Shown piece after piece: positions 14,896-23,399 of a stretch of 37,705 bases of DNA; within the stretch, counting starts at the first letter, position 1; every line of letters starts with the position of its first letter. Source of the stretch: Streptomyces chilikensis (GTDB lineage: Bacteria > Actinomycetota > Actinomycetes > Streptomycetales > Streptomycetaceae). The DNA lies in the NCBI RefSeq assembly GCF_001642695.1, contig NZ_LWCC02000005.1:1439526-1477230 (forward strand), read 5' to 3'. The notes under the pieces were generated by a model. It saw only the letters and a program-made list of their open reading frames with translations, ran no database searches and was not told the origin of the DNA. A program made the position numbers and the translations under genes.

Positions 14896-16500
14896 TCAGT
14901 CCGCCTCCGACTCCCGGAACGCGGCCGCCTCCTCCAGGTCGAGCCGGGTCAGCAGCGTCCGCAGCATCTCGTCGTCGATGTACCGGGCGTCGCGCAGCCG
15001 CACGAAGACGTCCCGCTCGGCCGCGATGACCTCGCTGGCCAGCCGCCGGTAGGTGTCGTCCGCGTTCTCCCCCGTCAGCGGGTTGGGCGTGCCCAGCCGC
15101 TCCCACACCGCGTTCCGGCGGCGCTCCATGACCCGTCGCAGCCGATCCGCCAGCGGCTGCGGCAGGGCGTTGCGCTCGTCGGCCATCAGCTCATCCAGCC
15201 GCTCCTCGGCGGCGGCCGATGCCTGCGCCTGGGCGTTGGCCTCGACGAGCGTCTCCGCCTGGACGTCCCGTCCGGGCAGCCGGAACGCCCGGATCAGCGG
15301 GGGCAGCGTCAGTCCCTGCACCACCAGCGTGCCGATCACGGTGGTGAAGGTGAGGAAGAGGATCAGGCTCCGCCCGGGGAACTCCTCCCCGCCGTGCAGG
15401 GTGGTGGGGATGGAGAAGGCGATGGCCAGGGAGACGACGCCCCGCATCCCGGCCCAGGAGATGATGAACGAGCCCTTCCAGGTCGGGTTGGCCTCCCGCT
15501 CCCGGATGCCGCGGAAGAGCAGGCGCGGCACGAAGGTGGCCGGGTACACCCAGACGAACCGGACGACCACCACCGTCACGAACAGGGCCACCGCGTACCA
15601 CAGGACCTCCCCGGTCCCGTAGTCGTCGCCCAGGTCCCCGACCACCACCGGCAGTTGCAGGCCGATCAGCGCGAAGACCGCCGACTCCAGCACGAAGGCG
15701 ACCATCCGCCACACCGCCCCCTCCTGCAGCCGGGTGGCGAAGTCGACCTGCCAGGCGCGGTGGCCCAGGTAGAGGGCGACCACCACCACGGCCAGCACGC
15801 CGGAGGCGTGGACCTGCTCGGCCAGCGCGTAGGCGAAGAAGGGGATCAGCAGGGAGAGGGTGTTCTGCAGCAGCGCGTCCTTCAGCCGGGTGCGCAGCCA
15901 GTGCAGCGGCACCATCAGCGCGAGGCCGACGCCGACGCCGCCCACCGAGGCGACCAGGAAATCCAGGCCGCCGCCGAGCCAGCCGACGCTCTCGCCCAGG
16001 GCGGCGGCCAGCGCCACCTTGTAGGCGGTGATCGCGGTGGCGTCGTTCACCAGGGACTCGCCCTGCAGGATGGTGGTGATCCGCGCGGGCAGCCTCAGCC
16101 GGCGGGCGATGGCGGTGGCGGCGACCGCGTCCGGCGGGGCGATCACCGCGGCCAGCACCAGCGCGGCGGCGGCGGACAGGCCGGGCACGAAGGTGTACAC
16201 CATCAGCCCCACCACCAGCGTCGAGAAGAGCACGTAGCCCACCGAGAGCAGTGCCACCGGCCGCTTCTGGGCCCGCAGGTCCAGGTAGGAGCTGTCCGTG
16301 GCCGCCGTGTGGAGCAGTGGCGGCAGCACCAGCGGCAGGACGACGTCCGGGTCCAGTTCGTACTCGGGCACCCCCGGCAGGTACGAGACCGTCAGGCCGG
16401 CCGCCAGCAGCACGAGCGGCGCCGGGACCCGGGTCCGGCGCGCGGCGCCGGCCACGGCCGCGCTGCCGGCGATCAGCAGCAGCAGGGGCATCACATGCAT
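14896..16500 (-). CDS. CPA1-family Na+/H+ antiporter
   Basis: A 534-residue cation:proton antiporter of the NhaP/NHE type with about 12 hydrophobic helices through residue ~400 and a charged cytoplasmic tail of about 130 residues. Family motifs include APPDAVAATAIARR, the acidic exchange-site segment LQGESLVNDATAI, and WAGMRGVVSLAIAF. It exchanges Na+ or K+ for protons and contributes to pH and salt homeostasis. ATG 16500 is chosen because it directly precedes the first hydrophobic helix; GTG 16494 and ATG 16491 are close alternatives. The UBP zinc finger gene starts 57 bases away on the other strand, and the two probably share a control region. Confidence 0.92.
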   Translation of the reverse strand: MHVMPLLLLIAGSAAVAGAARRTRVPAPLVLLAAGLTVSYLPGVPEYELDPDVVLPLVLPPLLHTAATDSSYLDLRAQKRPVALLSVGYVLFSTLVVGLMVYTFVPGLSAAAALVLAAVIAPPDAVAATAIARRLRLPARITTILQGESLVNDATAITAYKVALAAALGESVGWLGGGLDFLVASVGGVGVGLALMVPLHWLRTRLKDALLQNTLSLLIPFFAYALAEQVHASGVLAVVVVALYLGHRAWQVDFATRLQEGAVWRMVAFVLESAVFALIGLQLPVVVGDLGDDYGTGEVLWYAVALFVTVVVVRFVWVYPATFVPRLLFRGIREREANPTWKGSFIISWAGMRGVVSLAIAFSIPTTLHGGEEFPGRSLILFLTFTTVIGTLVVQGLTLPPLIRAFRLPGRDVQAETLVEANAQAQASAAAEERLDELMADERNALPQPLADRLRRVMERRRNAVWERLGTPNPLTGENADDTYRRLASEVIAAERDVFVRLRDARYIDDEMLRTLLTRLDLEEAAAFRESEAD

Positions 16501-16556
16501 CGGGGTCCCATCCTCGCTCCCGTGTGCATCACCTGCACCGGACGTAATCTGGGTCC

Positions 16557-16817
16557 ATGAAACACTGCGCGCACGTCGACTCGCTGCCGCGTCCGGAGCC
16601 GGCGCCCCGGTCGGACACCTGCCAGGGGTGCGTGGCGGCCGGCACCCATCCGGTGCAGCTGCGGTTGTGCCTGCAGTGCGGGCACGTGGGGTGCTGCGAC
16701 TCGTCGCCGCTGAGGCACGCCGCCGGGCACTTCGAGGAGACGGGGCATCCGGTGATGCGGACGTTCGAGCCGGGTGAGGCGTGGCGCTGGTGCTTCGTGG
16801 ACCACGTCCTCGCCTGA
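16557..16817 (+). CDS. UBP-type zinc finger protein
   Basis: An 86-residue stand-alone ZnF-UBP domain. The zinc ligand set is complete: C4 and H6, C22/C25, C38/C41, C46, H54, H58 and H64. In eukaryotes this fold binds the ubiquitin C-terminal Gly-Gly; the bacterial ligand is unknown to me. It diverges from the Na+/H+ antiporter gene, and UBP zinc fingers have been seen next to or fused to such antiporters, so a role on the antiporter tail is plausible. ATG 16557 follows TAATCT (16545-16550) by 6 bases, so it is probably leaderless. Confidence 0.88.
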   Translation: MKHCAHVDSLPRPEPAPRSDTCQGCVAAGTHPVQLRLCLQCGHVGCCDSSPLRHAAGHFEETGHPVMRTFEPGEAWRWCFVDHVLA

Positions 16818-17142
16818 CCCCGCCGGAGGCCTGGCCGTAGCCCGCCTGCCCCGTGCGTGCCGCCCGCCTGCCCCGTGCGTGCCGCCCGCGTGACCCGTGC
16901 CGCCCGCGATCACGGTGAGGACCTCCCCCTCCTTCCACCTGCGGGCGGTCGTGCCGCTGGGGCGATGGGGGTCCCAGCCGCCCGCAGGACGGCAGGCGCG
17001 GCCAGGCCCGGTCGCCCGCAGGACGGTGGGGCGGCGCGTCCGCAGGACGGGAGGTAGTGCCCGCACGGCGGAGGCGGTGCCCGCACGGCGGGGTGTGGGG
17101 GCGGCGCGTTCCGGGCCGGGGCGCCGCCCCCTCGGGGTGGGG
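16818..17142. other. Non-coding, repeat-rich gap between UBP and dasD genes
   Basis: 325 bases between convergent genes with no plausible gene. It contains three sets of short direct repeats (see separate entry) and very high GC. Confidence 0.65.
16841..17091. repeat. Three families of short direct repeats
   Basis: A 22-bp unit is exactly duplicated at 16841-16862 and 16863-16884, with a degenerate third copy to about 16902. CCGCAGGACGG recurs at 16982-16992, 17016-17026 and 17040-17050. GTGCCCGCACGGCGG recurs at 17057-17071 and 17077-17091. Spacers are irregular and there is no array architecture. Confidence 0.8.
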
Positions 17143-18666
17143 TCAGGTGCCGAGGAGGGCTTCCGCCGCGGCCGCACCGCAGACGCGCGCGGCACCGTGC
17201 GTGGCCACATGGACGGCGCCCCGCGGAGCGGCCTGGGGCAGGCCCATCTCGACGACCACCGTGTCCGGCCGCGCGGCCAGCAGCACGTCCAGCGCCCGCG
17301 CCATCCACGGGTGCCGGTGCTCGTCCCGCACCACGGCGACGATCCGCCGGGTCCCCGCCCCGGCCAGCGCCGCCTCCGCGGCGACCCGCCCGGCGGCCGC
17401 ACCGGAGGTCTCCCCGGCGGCCGTGCCGTCGAAGCTGCCCGCCACCGTGCCCGGCAGCCGGCGCTCCAGCTCCGCCGCGACGCCCCACGGGGTCTCGTCG
17501 CCCACCGCGATGTTGGCGACCGGCGTGAACGAGGCGACGTAGGGCTCCCCGGACAGCGGCGTGAACCCCCGCTCCCCCACGGTCAGCCGCAGTGCCCGCC
17601 GGGCCGCGTCGAGGCCGACCTCCGGGGCCGGGGCCGGCGCGCCGGCGGCCGGAACCCGCGGCACCCAGGCCGCCAGTTCCCGCACCCGCCGGGCCGCCTC
17701 GGCCAGCCGTTCCTCCGGGAGTTCGCCCGACCGCACCGCGTCCACCAGCGCGTCCCGCAGCCGCCGCACCGTCTCGTCGTCGGCGAGTCCGCCGCCCACG
17801 CAGATGGCGTCGGCGCCCGCCGCGACGGCGAGCACGCTGCCGCGCTCGATGCCGTACGTGCCGGCGATCGCGCGCATCTCCATCCCGTCGGTGACGATCA
17901 GCCCGTCGTACCCCAGCTCCCGGCGCAGCAGTCCCCCGAGGATCCGCTGCGAGAGGGTGGCCGGGAACTCCGGGTCGAGCGCCGGGACCAGGATGTGCGC
18001 GCTCATCACGGCACGGGTCCCGGCCGCGACCGCCGCGCGGAACGGCGCCAGTTCGCGTTCCCGCAGCACGTCGGCGCCGATGTCGATCCGCGGCAGGGCG
18101 TGGTGCGAGTCGACCGCGGTGTCCCCGTGGCCGGGGAAGTGCTTGGTGCAGGCGGCGACGCCCGCGGACTGCAGGCCCTCGACGTAGGCGGCGGTGTGGC
18201 GGGCGACCAGGCCGGGGTCGGAGCCGAAGGAGCGCACGCCGATCACCGGGTTGGCGGCGTTGGAGTTGATGTCGGCGGACGGCGCCCAGTTGAGGTTGAC
18301 GCCGCACTCCGCGAGCCGCCGCCCCAGTTCGGCGGCGACCCGGCGGGTGAGGCCGACGTCGTCGACCGCGCCCAGGGCGTGGTTGCCGGGGAAGGAGGAT
18401 CCGGAGCGCACCTCCAGGCGGGTGACGTCGCCGCCCTCCTCGTCGATGGCGACGAGGACGTCCTCGCGCTCCCGGCGCAGCCGTGCCGTCAGCGCGGCGA
18501 GCTGTTCCGGGGAGGTGATGTTGCGTCCGAACAGGCCGACCGAGGCGAGCCCTTCGCCCAGCCGCCGCAGCAGCCAGTCGGGGGCGGTGGTGCCGGTGAA
18601 GCCGGGCTGCAGGACGGTCAGCGCGTCCCGGGTGAGCGTGTCCATGCGTGGTGCCGTGGTGGTCAT
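17143..18666 (-). CDS. dasD: Glycoside hydrolase family 3 beta-N-acetylhexosaminidase
   Basis: A 507-residue cytoplasmic GH3 enzyme that would release GlcNAc from imported chitobiose. The NagZ-like signature KHFPGHGDT followed by DSHHALP lies near residues 173-187 (catalytic His/Asp loop), and the nucleophile Asp is in IVTDGMEM near 260. It has a second, C-terminal domain of about 170 residues. There is no signal peptide. ATG 18666 lies 7 bases beyond the dasC stop, so it is the last gene of the dasABC operon, the position of dasD in S. coelicolor. Cellobiose-type GH3 activity is less likely given the motif. Confidence 0.92.
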   Translation of the reverse strand: MTTTAPRMDTLTRDALTVLQPGFTGTTAPDWLLRRLGEGLASVGLFGRNITSPEQLAALTARLRREREDVLVAIDEEGGDVTRLEVRSGSSFPGNHALGAVDDVGLTRRVAAELGRRLAECGVNLNWAPSADINSNAANPVIGVRSFGSDPGLVARHTAAYVEGLQSAGVAACTKHFPGHGDTAVDSHHALPRIDIGADVLRERELAPFRAAVAAGTRAVMSAHILVPALDPEFPATLSQRILGGLLRRELGYDGLIVTDGMEMRAIAGTYGIERGSVLAVAAGADAICVGGGLADDETVRRLRDALVDAVRSGELPEERLAEAARRVRELAAWVPRVPAAGAPAPAPEVGLDAARRALRLTVGERGFTPLSGEPYVASFTPVANIAVGDETPWGVAAELERRLPGTVAGSFDGTAAGETSGAAAGRVAAEAALAGAGTRRIVAVVRDEHRHPWMARALDVLLAARPDTVVVEMGLPQAAPRGAVHVATHGAARVCGAAAAEALLGT

Positions 18667-18673
18667 CGGCGGG

Positions 18674-19504
18674 TCACCCCTTCACCGCGCCCGAGGTGAG
18701 CCCGGCGACGGCCCTGCGCTGCAGGAAGACGAAGACGATCAGGATGGGCAGGGCGAACAGGGAGGACGCGGCCATGGTGGCGCCCCAGTTGTCGCCGAAG
18801 ATGGTCTGGAAGCTGGTGAGCCACAGCGGCAGGGTCTGCATCTCGACGTCCTTGTTGAGGATCAGCACCATCGGGAACTCGTTCCAGGCGGTGATGAAGC
18901 CGAACAGGGAGGTCGCCATCAGGCCGGGCGCCAGCAGCGGGAAGATCACCTTGATGAACGCCTGCGGCCGGCTGCAGCCGTCCACCATGGCGGACTCCTC
19001 CAGTTCCCTGGGCACCGCGGCGACGTAGCCGCGCAGCGTCAGGATCGTGAAGGGCAGCACCATCACCATGTAGAACAGGGTGAGCGGCACCAGGCTGTTG
19101 AGCATGTCGGCGTCGCGCACGATCAGGTAGATCGCGATGACCATGACCTCCCAGGGGGCCATCTGCGCGATCATGAAGGTGACCACGAAGCCGCGGCGTC
19201 CCTTGAACTTCATCCGGGCCAGGGCGAAGGACGCGGCCAGGCCGATCGCCAGGGACATCAGCACGGCCAGCACGGTGACCGTGACGGAGTTGCCCACCAG
19301 CGTCCAGAAGTGGTCCGCGGAGAACGCGGTGCGGAAGTTCTCCAGCGTGCCGTCGAGCGGCAGGAAGACCGGGGTCTCGGAGACGATGTCGCCGCGCTGC
19401 TTGAACGCGGTGGAGAACATCCAGTAGACGGGGAAGACGAAGACGGCGAAGAGCAGCACGGCAAGGGTGCCAGGCCATGTGCGGGCGAACAGCGAGCGGT
19501 TCAC
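18674..19504 (-). CDS. dasC: Chitobiose ABC transporter permease DasC
   Basis: A 276-residue MalG-like permease with six hydrophobic helices and the EAA loop near EESAMVDGCSRPQAFIKVIF. It forms the channel with DasB. The GTG start at 19504 overlaps the dasB stop (GTGA), giving translational coupling and roughly equal amounts of the two subunits. No ATPase gene accompanies the operon; in Streptomyces the shared ATPase MsiK, encoded elsewhere, serves this transporter. Confidence 0.94.
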   Translation of the reverse strand: MNRSLFARTWPGTLAVLLFAVFVFPVYWMFSTAFKQRGDIVSETPVFLPLDGTLENFRTAFSADHFWTLVGNSVTVTVLAVLMSLAIGLAASFALARMKFKGRRGFVVTFMIAQMAPWEVMVIAIYLIVRDADMLNSLVPLTLFYMVMVLPFTILTLRGYVAAVPRELEESAMVDGCSRPQAFIKVIFPLLAPGLMATSLFGFITAWNEFPMVLILNKDVEMQTLPLWLTSFQTIFGDNWGATMAASSLFALPILIVFVFLQRRAVAGLTSGAVKG

Positions 19505-20487
19505 AGCTCGTCCTCCCCTTGCTTGAGCACGGTACGCAGGTAGTAGGCGGTCAGCACCAGCAGGATGGCGATCGTCAGGAACGAGATCGCGGCGCCCATG
19601 CCGTAGTGCTGGTTGCCGGGGCCCTCGACGAAGGCGTAGAGCGGCAGGATCTCGGTCAGCCGGTCCGGGCCGCCGCGGTTGATCGCGTAGACCTGGGTGA
19701 GGGCCTTGAAGACCCAGATGACCTCGAGGAAGGTCGTCGCCCACAGGAACGGCTTGATGTGGGGGAAGGTCACCGAGGTGAAGCTCTTCCAGGCGCCGGC
19801 GCCGTCGAGCGAGGCGGCCTCGTAGAGCTCCTTCGAGATCGTGGTCGTCGCCGCGTACAGGTTGATGGCGACGAAGGGGATCGACTGCCAGACGATCAGC
19901 AGGATGACCACCGAGAAGGTGGAGACCTGGCTGCCGAACCAGTTGTAGTCGGCCATGGACTCCCAGCCGAGCTCGGCCAGCATCCAGTTGACGACACCGA
20001 ACCGCTGGGCGAACAGCCACTGGAAGACGGTGGTGCCGGCGACGGTCGGCATGGCCCAGGCGAGGACGAGGCCGAACAGCAGCAGGGTGCGCATCCGGCG
20101 GCCGAGGCGGGCCAGCAGCAGGCCGACCAGGGTGCCCAGCACCATGATCAGCACGACGTTGATCGAGGTGAAGACGATCGACCGCAGGGTGACGCGCCAG
20201 AACACCTCGCTGCCGAGGGCTTCCTGGTAGTTGCTGAACCCGGCCCACTCGGTGAGGTGCTGGATGAGCTGGCGCGGGTTGAGGTTCTGGAACGAGATGA
20301 CCAGGTTCTTGACCAGCGGCCAGCCCAGCAGCACCGCCGTGGCCAGCAGTGAGGGGATCAGCAGCAGGTAGGGGGCGGACGACTCGCCGCGCCGTCCCGG
20401 GCGGCGGTCCGGGCTCTTCGGGGTCTTGACGGACACGGGGGCCCCGGCAGCCGGGGCCGCGTCCACGCGCTCGGTCTGCGCAGTCAC
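19501..20487 (-). CDS. dasB: Chitobiose ABC transporter permease DasB
   Basis: A 328-residue MalF-like permease with an N-terminal polar tail of about 38 residues, six hydrophobic helices and the EAA loop KELYEAASLDGAGAWKSFTS. It pairs with DasC. GTG 20487 is the start; the 69-base gap to dasA contains a strong hairpin that may lower expression relative to the binding protein. Confidence 0.94.
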   Translation of the reverse strand: MTAQTERVDAAPAAGAPVSVKTPKSPDRRPGRRGESSAPYLLLIPSLLATAVLLGWPLVKNLVISFQNLNPRQLIQHLTEWAGFSNYQEALGSEVFWRVTLRSIVFTSINVVLIMVLGTLVGLLLARLGRRMRTLLLFGLVLAWAMPTVAGTTVFQWLFAQRFGVVNWMLAELGWESMADYNWFGSQVSTFSVVILLIVWQSIPFVAINLYAATTTISKELYEAASLDGAGAWKSFTSVTFPHIKPFLWATTFLEVIWVFKALTQVYAINRGGPDRLTEILPLYAFVEGPGNQHYGMGAAISFLTIAILLVLTAYYLRTVLKQGEDEL

Positions 20488-20516
20488 AACACACTCCGTG
20501 AAGTCATGGAGACATG

Positions 20517-20546
20517 GCCGGGGGCGGCCGCAGGGCCGCCCCCGGC
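20517..20546 (-). promoter_or_regulatory. Intercistronic stem-loop between dasA and dasB
   Basis: Perfect 13-bp stem (20517-20529 with 20534-20546) and 4-base loop, 10 bases after the dasA stop and 29 bases before the dasB start. Position fits partial termination or 3'-end protection giving more DasA than DasBC. Confidence 0.75.
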
Positions 20547-20556
20547 GTCACATCGC

Positions 20557-21837
20557 TCAGCTGTTCTGCGCGAGACGCTTGTTGATCTCGTCCTCGACCT
20601 GCTCGGCGGCCTCGGCGGGCGACTTGCCGTTCAGGACGGCCGTCAGGTACGTCTTGACCGGGTTGGGGTCGTTCTCCACCGGGGCCCAGGACGGGATCAG
20701 CGGAGTGGTGCCACCGAACGCGGCGGCCGGGGCGGCGGCCTCGGCGGCGGCGTTGCCGGTCAGGTTGGAGTTGAGCGACTCCTTGTTGGGGAGGACGCCG
20801 TTCTCCTTGGCCAGCTGGCCCTCGTACTTGTCGGACAGGGCGAGCTTCAGGAACTCCTTGGCGAGCTCCTGCTTCTTGCTGCCCGCCGCGACGGCCAGGT
20901 TCGATCCGCCGAGGAAGACGCCCTCGGGCTTGTCGGCGGTCTCACCGGGGATGGTGAAGTAACCGATCTTGGACTCGATGGACTTGTCGGCCTCGATGGC
21001 GATGCCGGCTTCCCAGCCCATGCCGATGAAGGCGCCGACCTTGCCCTTGCCGAAGACCTCACCCTGCTGCGGGGTGGCCTCGTCCTTGTCCTTGGGGGCC
21101 TTGGAGTAGGACTGGTACTTCTTGTAGAGCTCCGCCGCCTCGGCGACCTTGGGGTCGGAGAGGTTGGAGACCCACTTGTCGCCGTCCTTCTTCACCAGCT
21201 CCGCGCCCTTGCCGATGGTCAGGCCGGTGAAGAAGTACCAGTTCTGGCCGGGCAGGTAGAGCGGCTCGGCGTCGGTCTTCTTCTCGATGGCGTCCAGCGC
21301 CGCGAAGAAGTCCTCGCGGGTCTTCGGCGTCTCCTTGATCCCGGCCTTCTCCCAGATCTCCTTGTTGTAGATCACCACGCGGTTGGCGAAGTACCAGGGA
21401 GCGGCGTACTGGACGCCGTCGTAGACGGAGGACTTGTTGAGGGCCTCGGTCCACTCGCCGCCGATCTCGGCCTTGAGGTCCGTCAGGACGGCGAGTCCGC
21501 CGGTGGCGGCGTAGGCCGGCGTCTGGGTGTTGCCGATCTCCAGGACGTCCGGCGGGTTGCTCTCCGAGAGGGCGGTGGTGACCTTCTGCTGGATCCCGTT
21601 CCACTGCTGGATCTCGATCTTGAGCTTCGCGCCGGTCTTCTTCTCGAACTCGGCGGTCAGGTCCTTCTGCCACTGCTCGGGCGTGGATCCGTCCATCGCC
21701 CAGACGGTCAGGGTCTCGCCCTTGAAGCCGTCCTTGCCGGACCCGGCATCGTCGCTGCCACCGTCCGAGTTTCCGCACGCCGCGACGGAGACCATCATGC
21801 CCGCGGCGACCGCCACGGCTGTCAGCTTGCGCTTCAC
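20557..21837 (-). CDS. dasA: Chitobiose-binding lipoprotein DasA
   Basis: A 426-residue extracellular solute-binding protein (family 1). Residues 1-20 form a lipoprotein signal peptide with the lipobox VAAC, so C21 would be lipidated and the protein anchored outside the membrane. The mature protein has the usual two-lobe sugar-binding length. It captures chitobiose for DasBC and is established as a DasR target linked to morphogenesis. GTG 21837 is chosen because GAGGAGGG ends 4 bases upstream and the signal peptide starts immediately after; an in-frame extension to 21942 would displace the signal peptide. Confidence 0.94.
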   Translation of the reverse strand: MKRKLTAVAVAAGMMVSVAACGNSDGGSDDAGSGKDGFKGETLTVWAMDGSTPEQWQKDLTAEFEKKTGAKLKIEIQQWNGIQQKVTTALSESNPPDVLEIGNTQTPAYAATGGLAVLTDLKAEIGGEWTEALNKSSVYDGVQYAAPWYFANRVVIYNKEIWEKAGIKETPKTREDFFAALDAIEKKTDAEPLYLPGQNWYFFTGLTIGKGAELVKKDGDKWVSNLSDPKVAEAAELYKKYQSYSKAPKDKDEATPQQGEVFGKGKVGAFIGMGWEAGIAIEADKSIESKIGYFTIPGETADKPEGVFLGGSNLAVAAGSKKQELAKEFLKLALSDKYEGQLAKENGVLPNKESLNSNLTGNAAAEAAAPAAAFGGTTPLIPSWAPVENDPNPVKTYLTAVLNGKSPAEAAEQVEDEINKRLAQNS

Positions 21838-21940
21838 GCCACCCTCCTCAGGGATGCCACGTTCCCCCCTGCCCGCCTCGGTGCCGAAAAGCCGTGTGCC
21901 GCTGCCGACGTGCACTGCCCGTGGGGCCGGGACCTGGACC

Positions 21941-21956
21941 AATGGTGTAGACCAGT
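21941..21956. promoter_or_regulatory. DasR operator (dre) downstream of the dasA promoter
   Basis: AATGGTGTAGACCAGT matches the DasR consensus closely. It lies just downstream of the predicted dasA -10, where bound DasR would block transcription. Confidence 0.85.
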
Positions 21957-21964
21957 AGGGGGAG

Positions 21965-21980
21965 CTTGGCCCAGACCAAT
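21965..21980. promoter_or_regulatory. DasR operator (dre) in the dasA promoter spacer
   Basis: CTTGGCCCAGACCAAT, a second dre, lies almost wholly between the predicted -35 and -10 elements of dasA, centred 24 bases from the first. Confidence 0.8.
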
Positions 21981-22088
21981 AGGGCTGTCAAGGCGTGGGA
22001 ACGCGGGCGCGGAGGTCCGTGACGCTACCGAGATATGCAGGGTTCCTGCGGGATTCGCCTCCGCCGCGGCCTCCGCGCGAGGATGGGC

Positions 22089-22104
22089 GGCCGGGTAGAC
22101 CAAT
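22089..22104. promoter_or_regulatory. Partial DasR operator
   Basis: The right half (TAGACCAAT) is intact and the left half degenerate. Possibly a weak or auxiliary site. Confidence 0.5.
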
Positions 22105-22118
22105 CGCTGCGACAGGCC

Positions 22119-22995
<877 letters not shown>

Positions 22996-23031
22996 GCGGC
23001 ACCGCGGCCGGCCCGCCGGCGGACTTACCGA

Positions 23032-23044
23032 TTCGCAACGCGAA
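23032..23044. promoter_or_regulatory. Palindrome upstream of the symporter operon
   Basis: TTCGC-AAC-GCGAA is a perfect 13-base palindrome 74 bases upstream of the DUF3311 gene. It is a possible operator; the regulator is unknown. Confidence 0.4.
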
Positions 23045-23117
23045 CGAGGCTATCCGCCCGCGCACTTCGTCACTTACATTGCCGACGCCAGTCAGCCAGA
23101 GGCAATGGAGCTGTTCG

Positions 23118-23399
23118 ATGTCCGAATCATCAGGGGCAGGCGGAGGGGCGGTGACCCCCGTGCGGGTGGTCATCGCGCTGTGCCTGTTCGCGCCCTTCGT
23201 GGCGATGCTGTGGGTGGGGTCCTACGCGAAGGTCGAACCGGCCTTCATCGGCATCCCGTTCTTCTACTGGTACCAGATGGCGTGGGTCCTGATCTCCACC
23301 GCGCTCACCATGGTCGCCTACGTCCTGTGGCGCCGCGACCAGCGCGCACGCGCCGCCTCCCGCCGCTCCTCCACGAAGGACGGGGGTGCGTCGTCGTGA
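23118..23399 (+). CDS. DUF3311 small membrane protein, symporter partner
   Basis: A 93-residue protein with two hydrophobic helices (about 15-35 and 45-68) joined by a short loop with IGIPFFYWYQ, the DUF3311 signature, then a basic tail. Its stop overlaps the GTG of the following sodium:solute symporter (GTGA), so the two are translationally coupled. Such small proteins regularly precede SSS symporters and may stabilise them, as YhdT does for PanF; this is inference. ATG 23118 has GGAG seven bases upstream. Its own promoter probably lies between dasR and this gene, where TACATT occurs near 23085. Confidence 0.85.
   Translation: MSESSGAGGGAVTPVRVVIALCLFAPFVAMLWVGSYAKVEPAFIGIPFFYWYQMAWVLISTALTMVAYVLWRRDQRARAASRRSSTKDGGASS

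Noticed and set aside
16841-17091. CRISPR-like array
   Set aside because: Repeats belong to three different families, units abut or have irregular spacing, and no cas gene is present.
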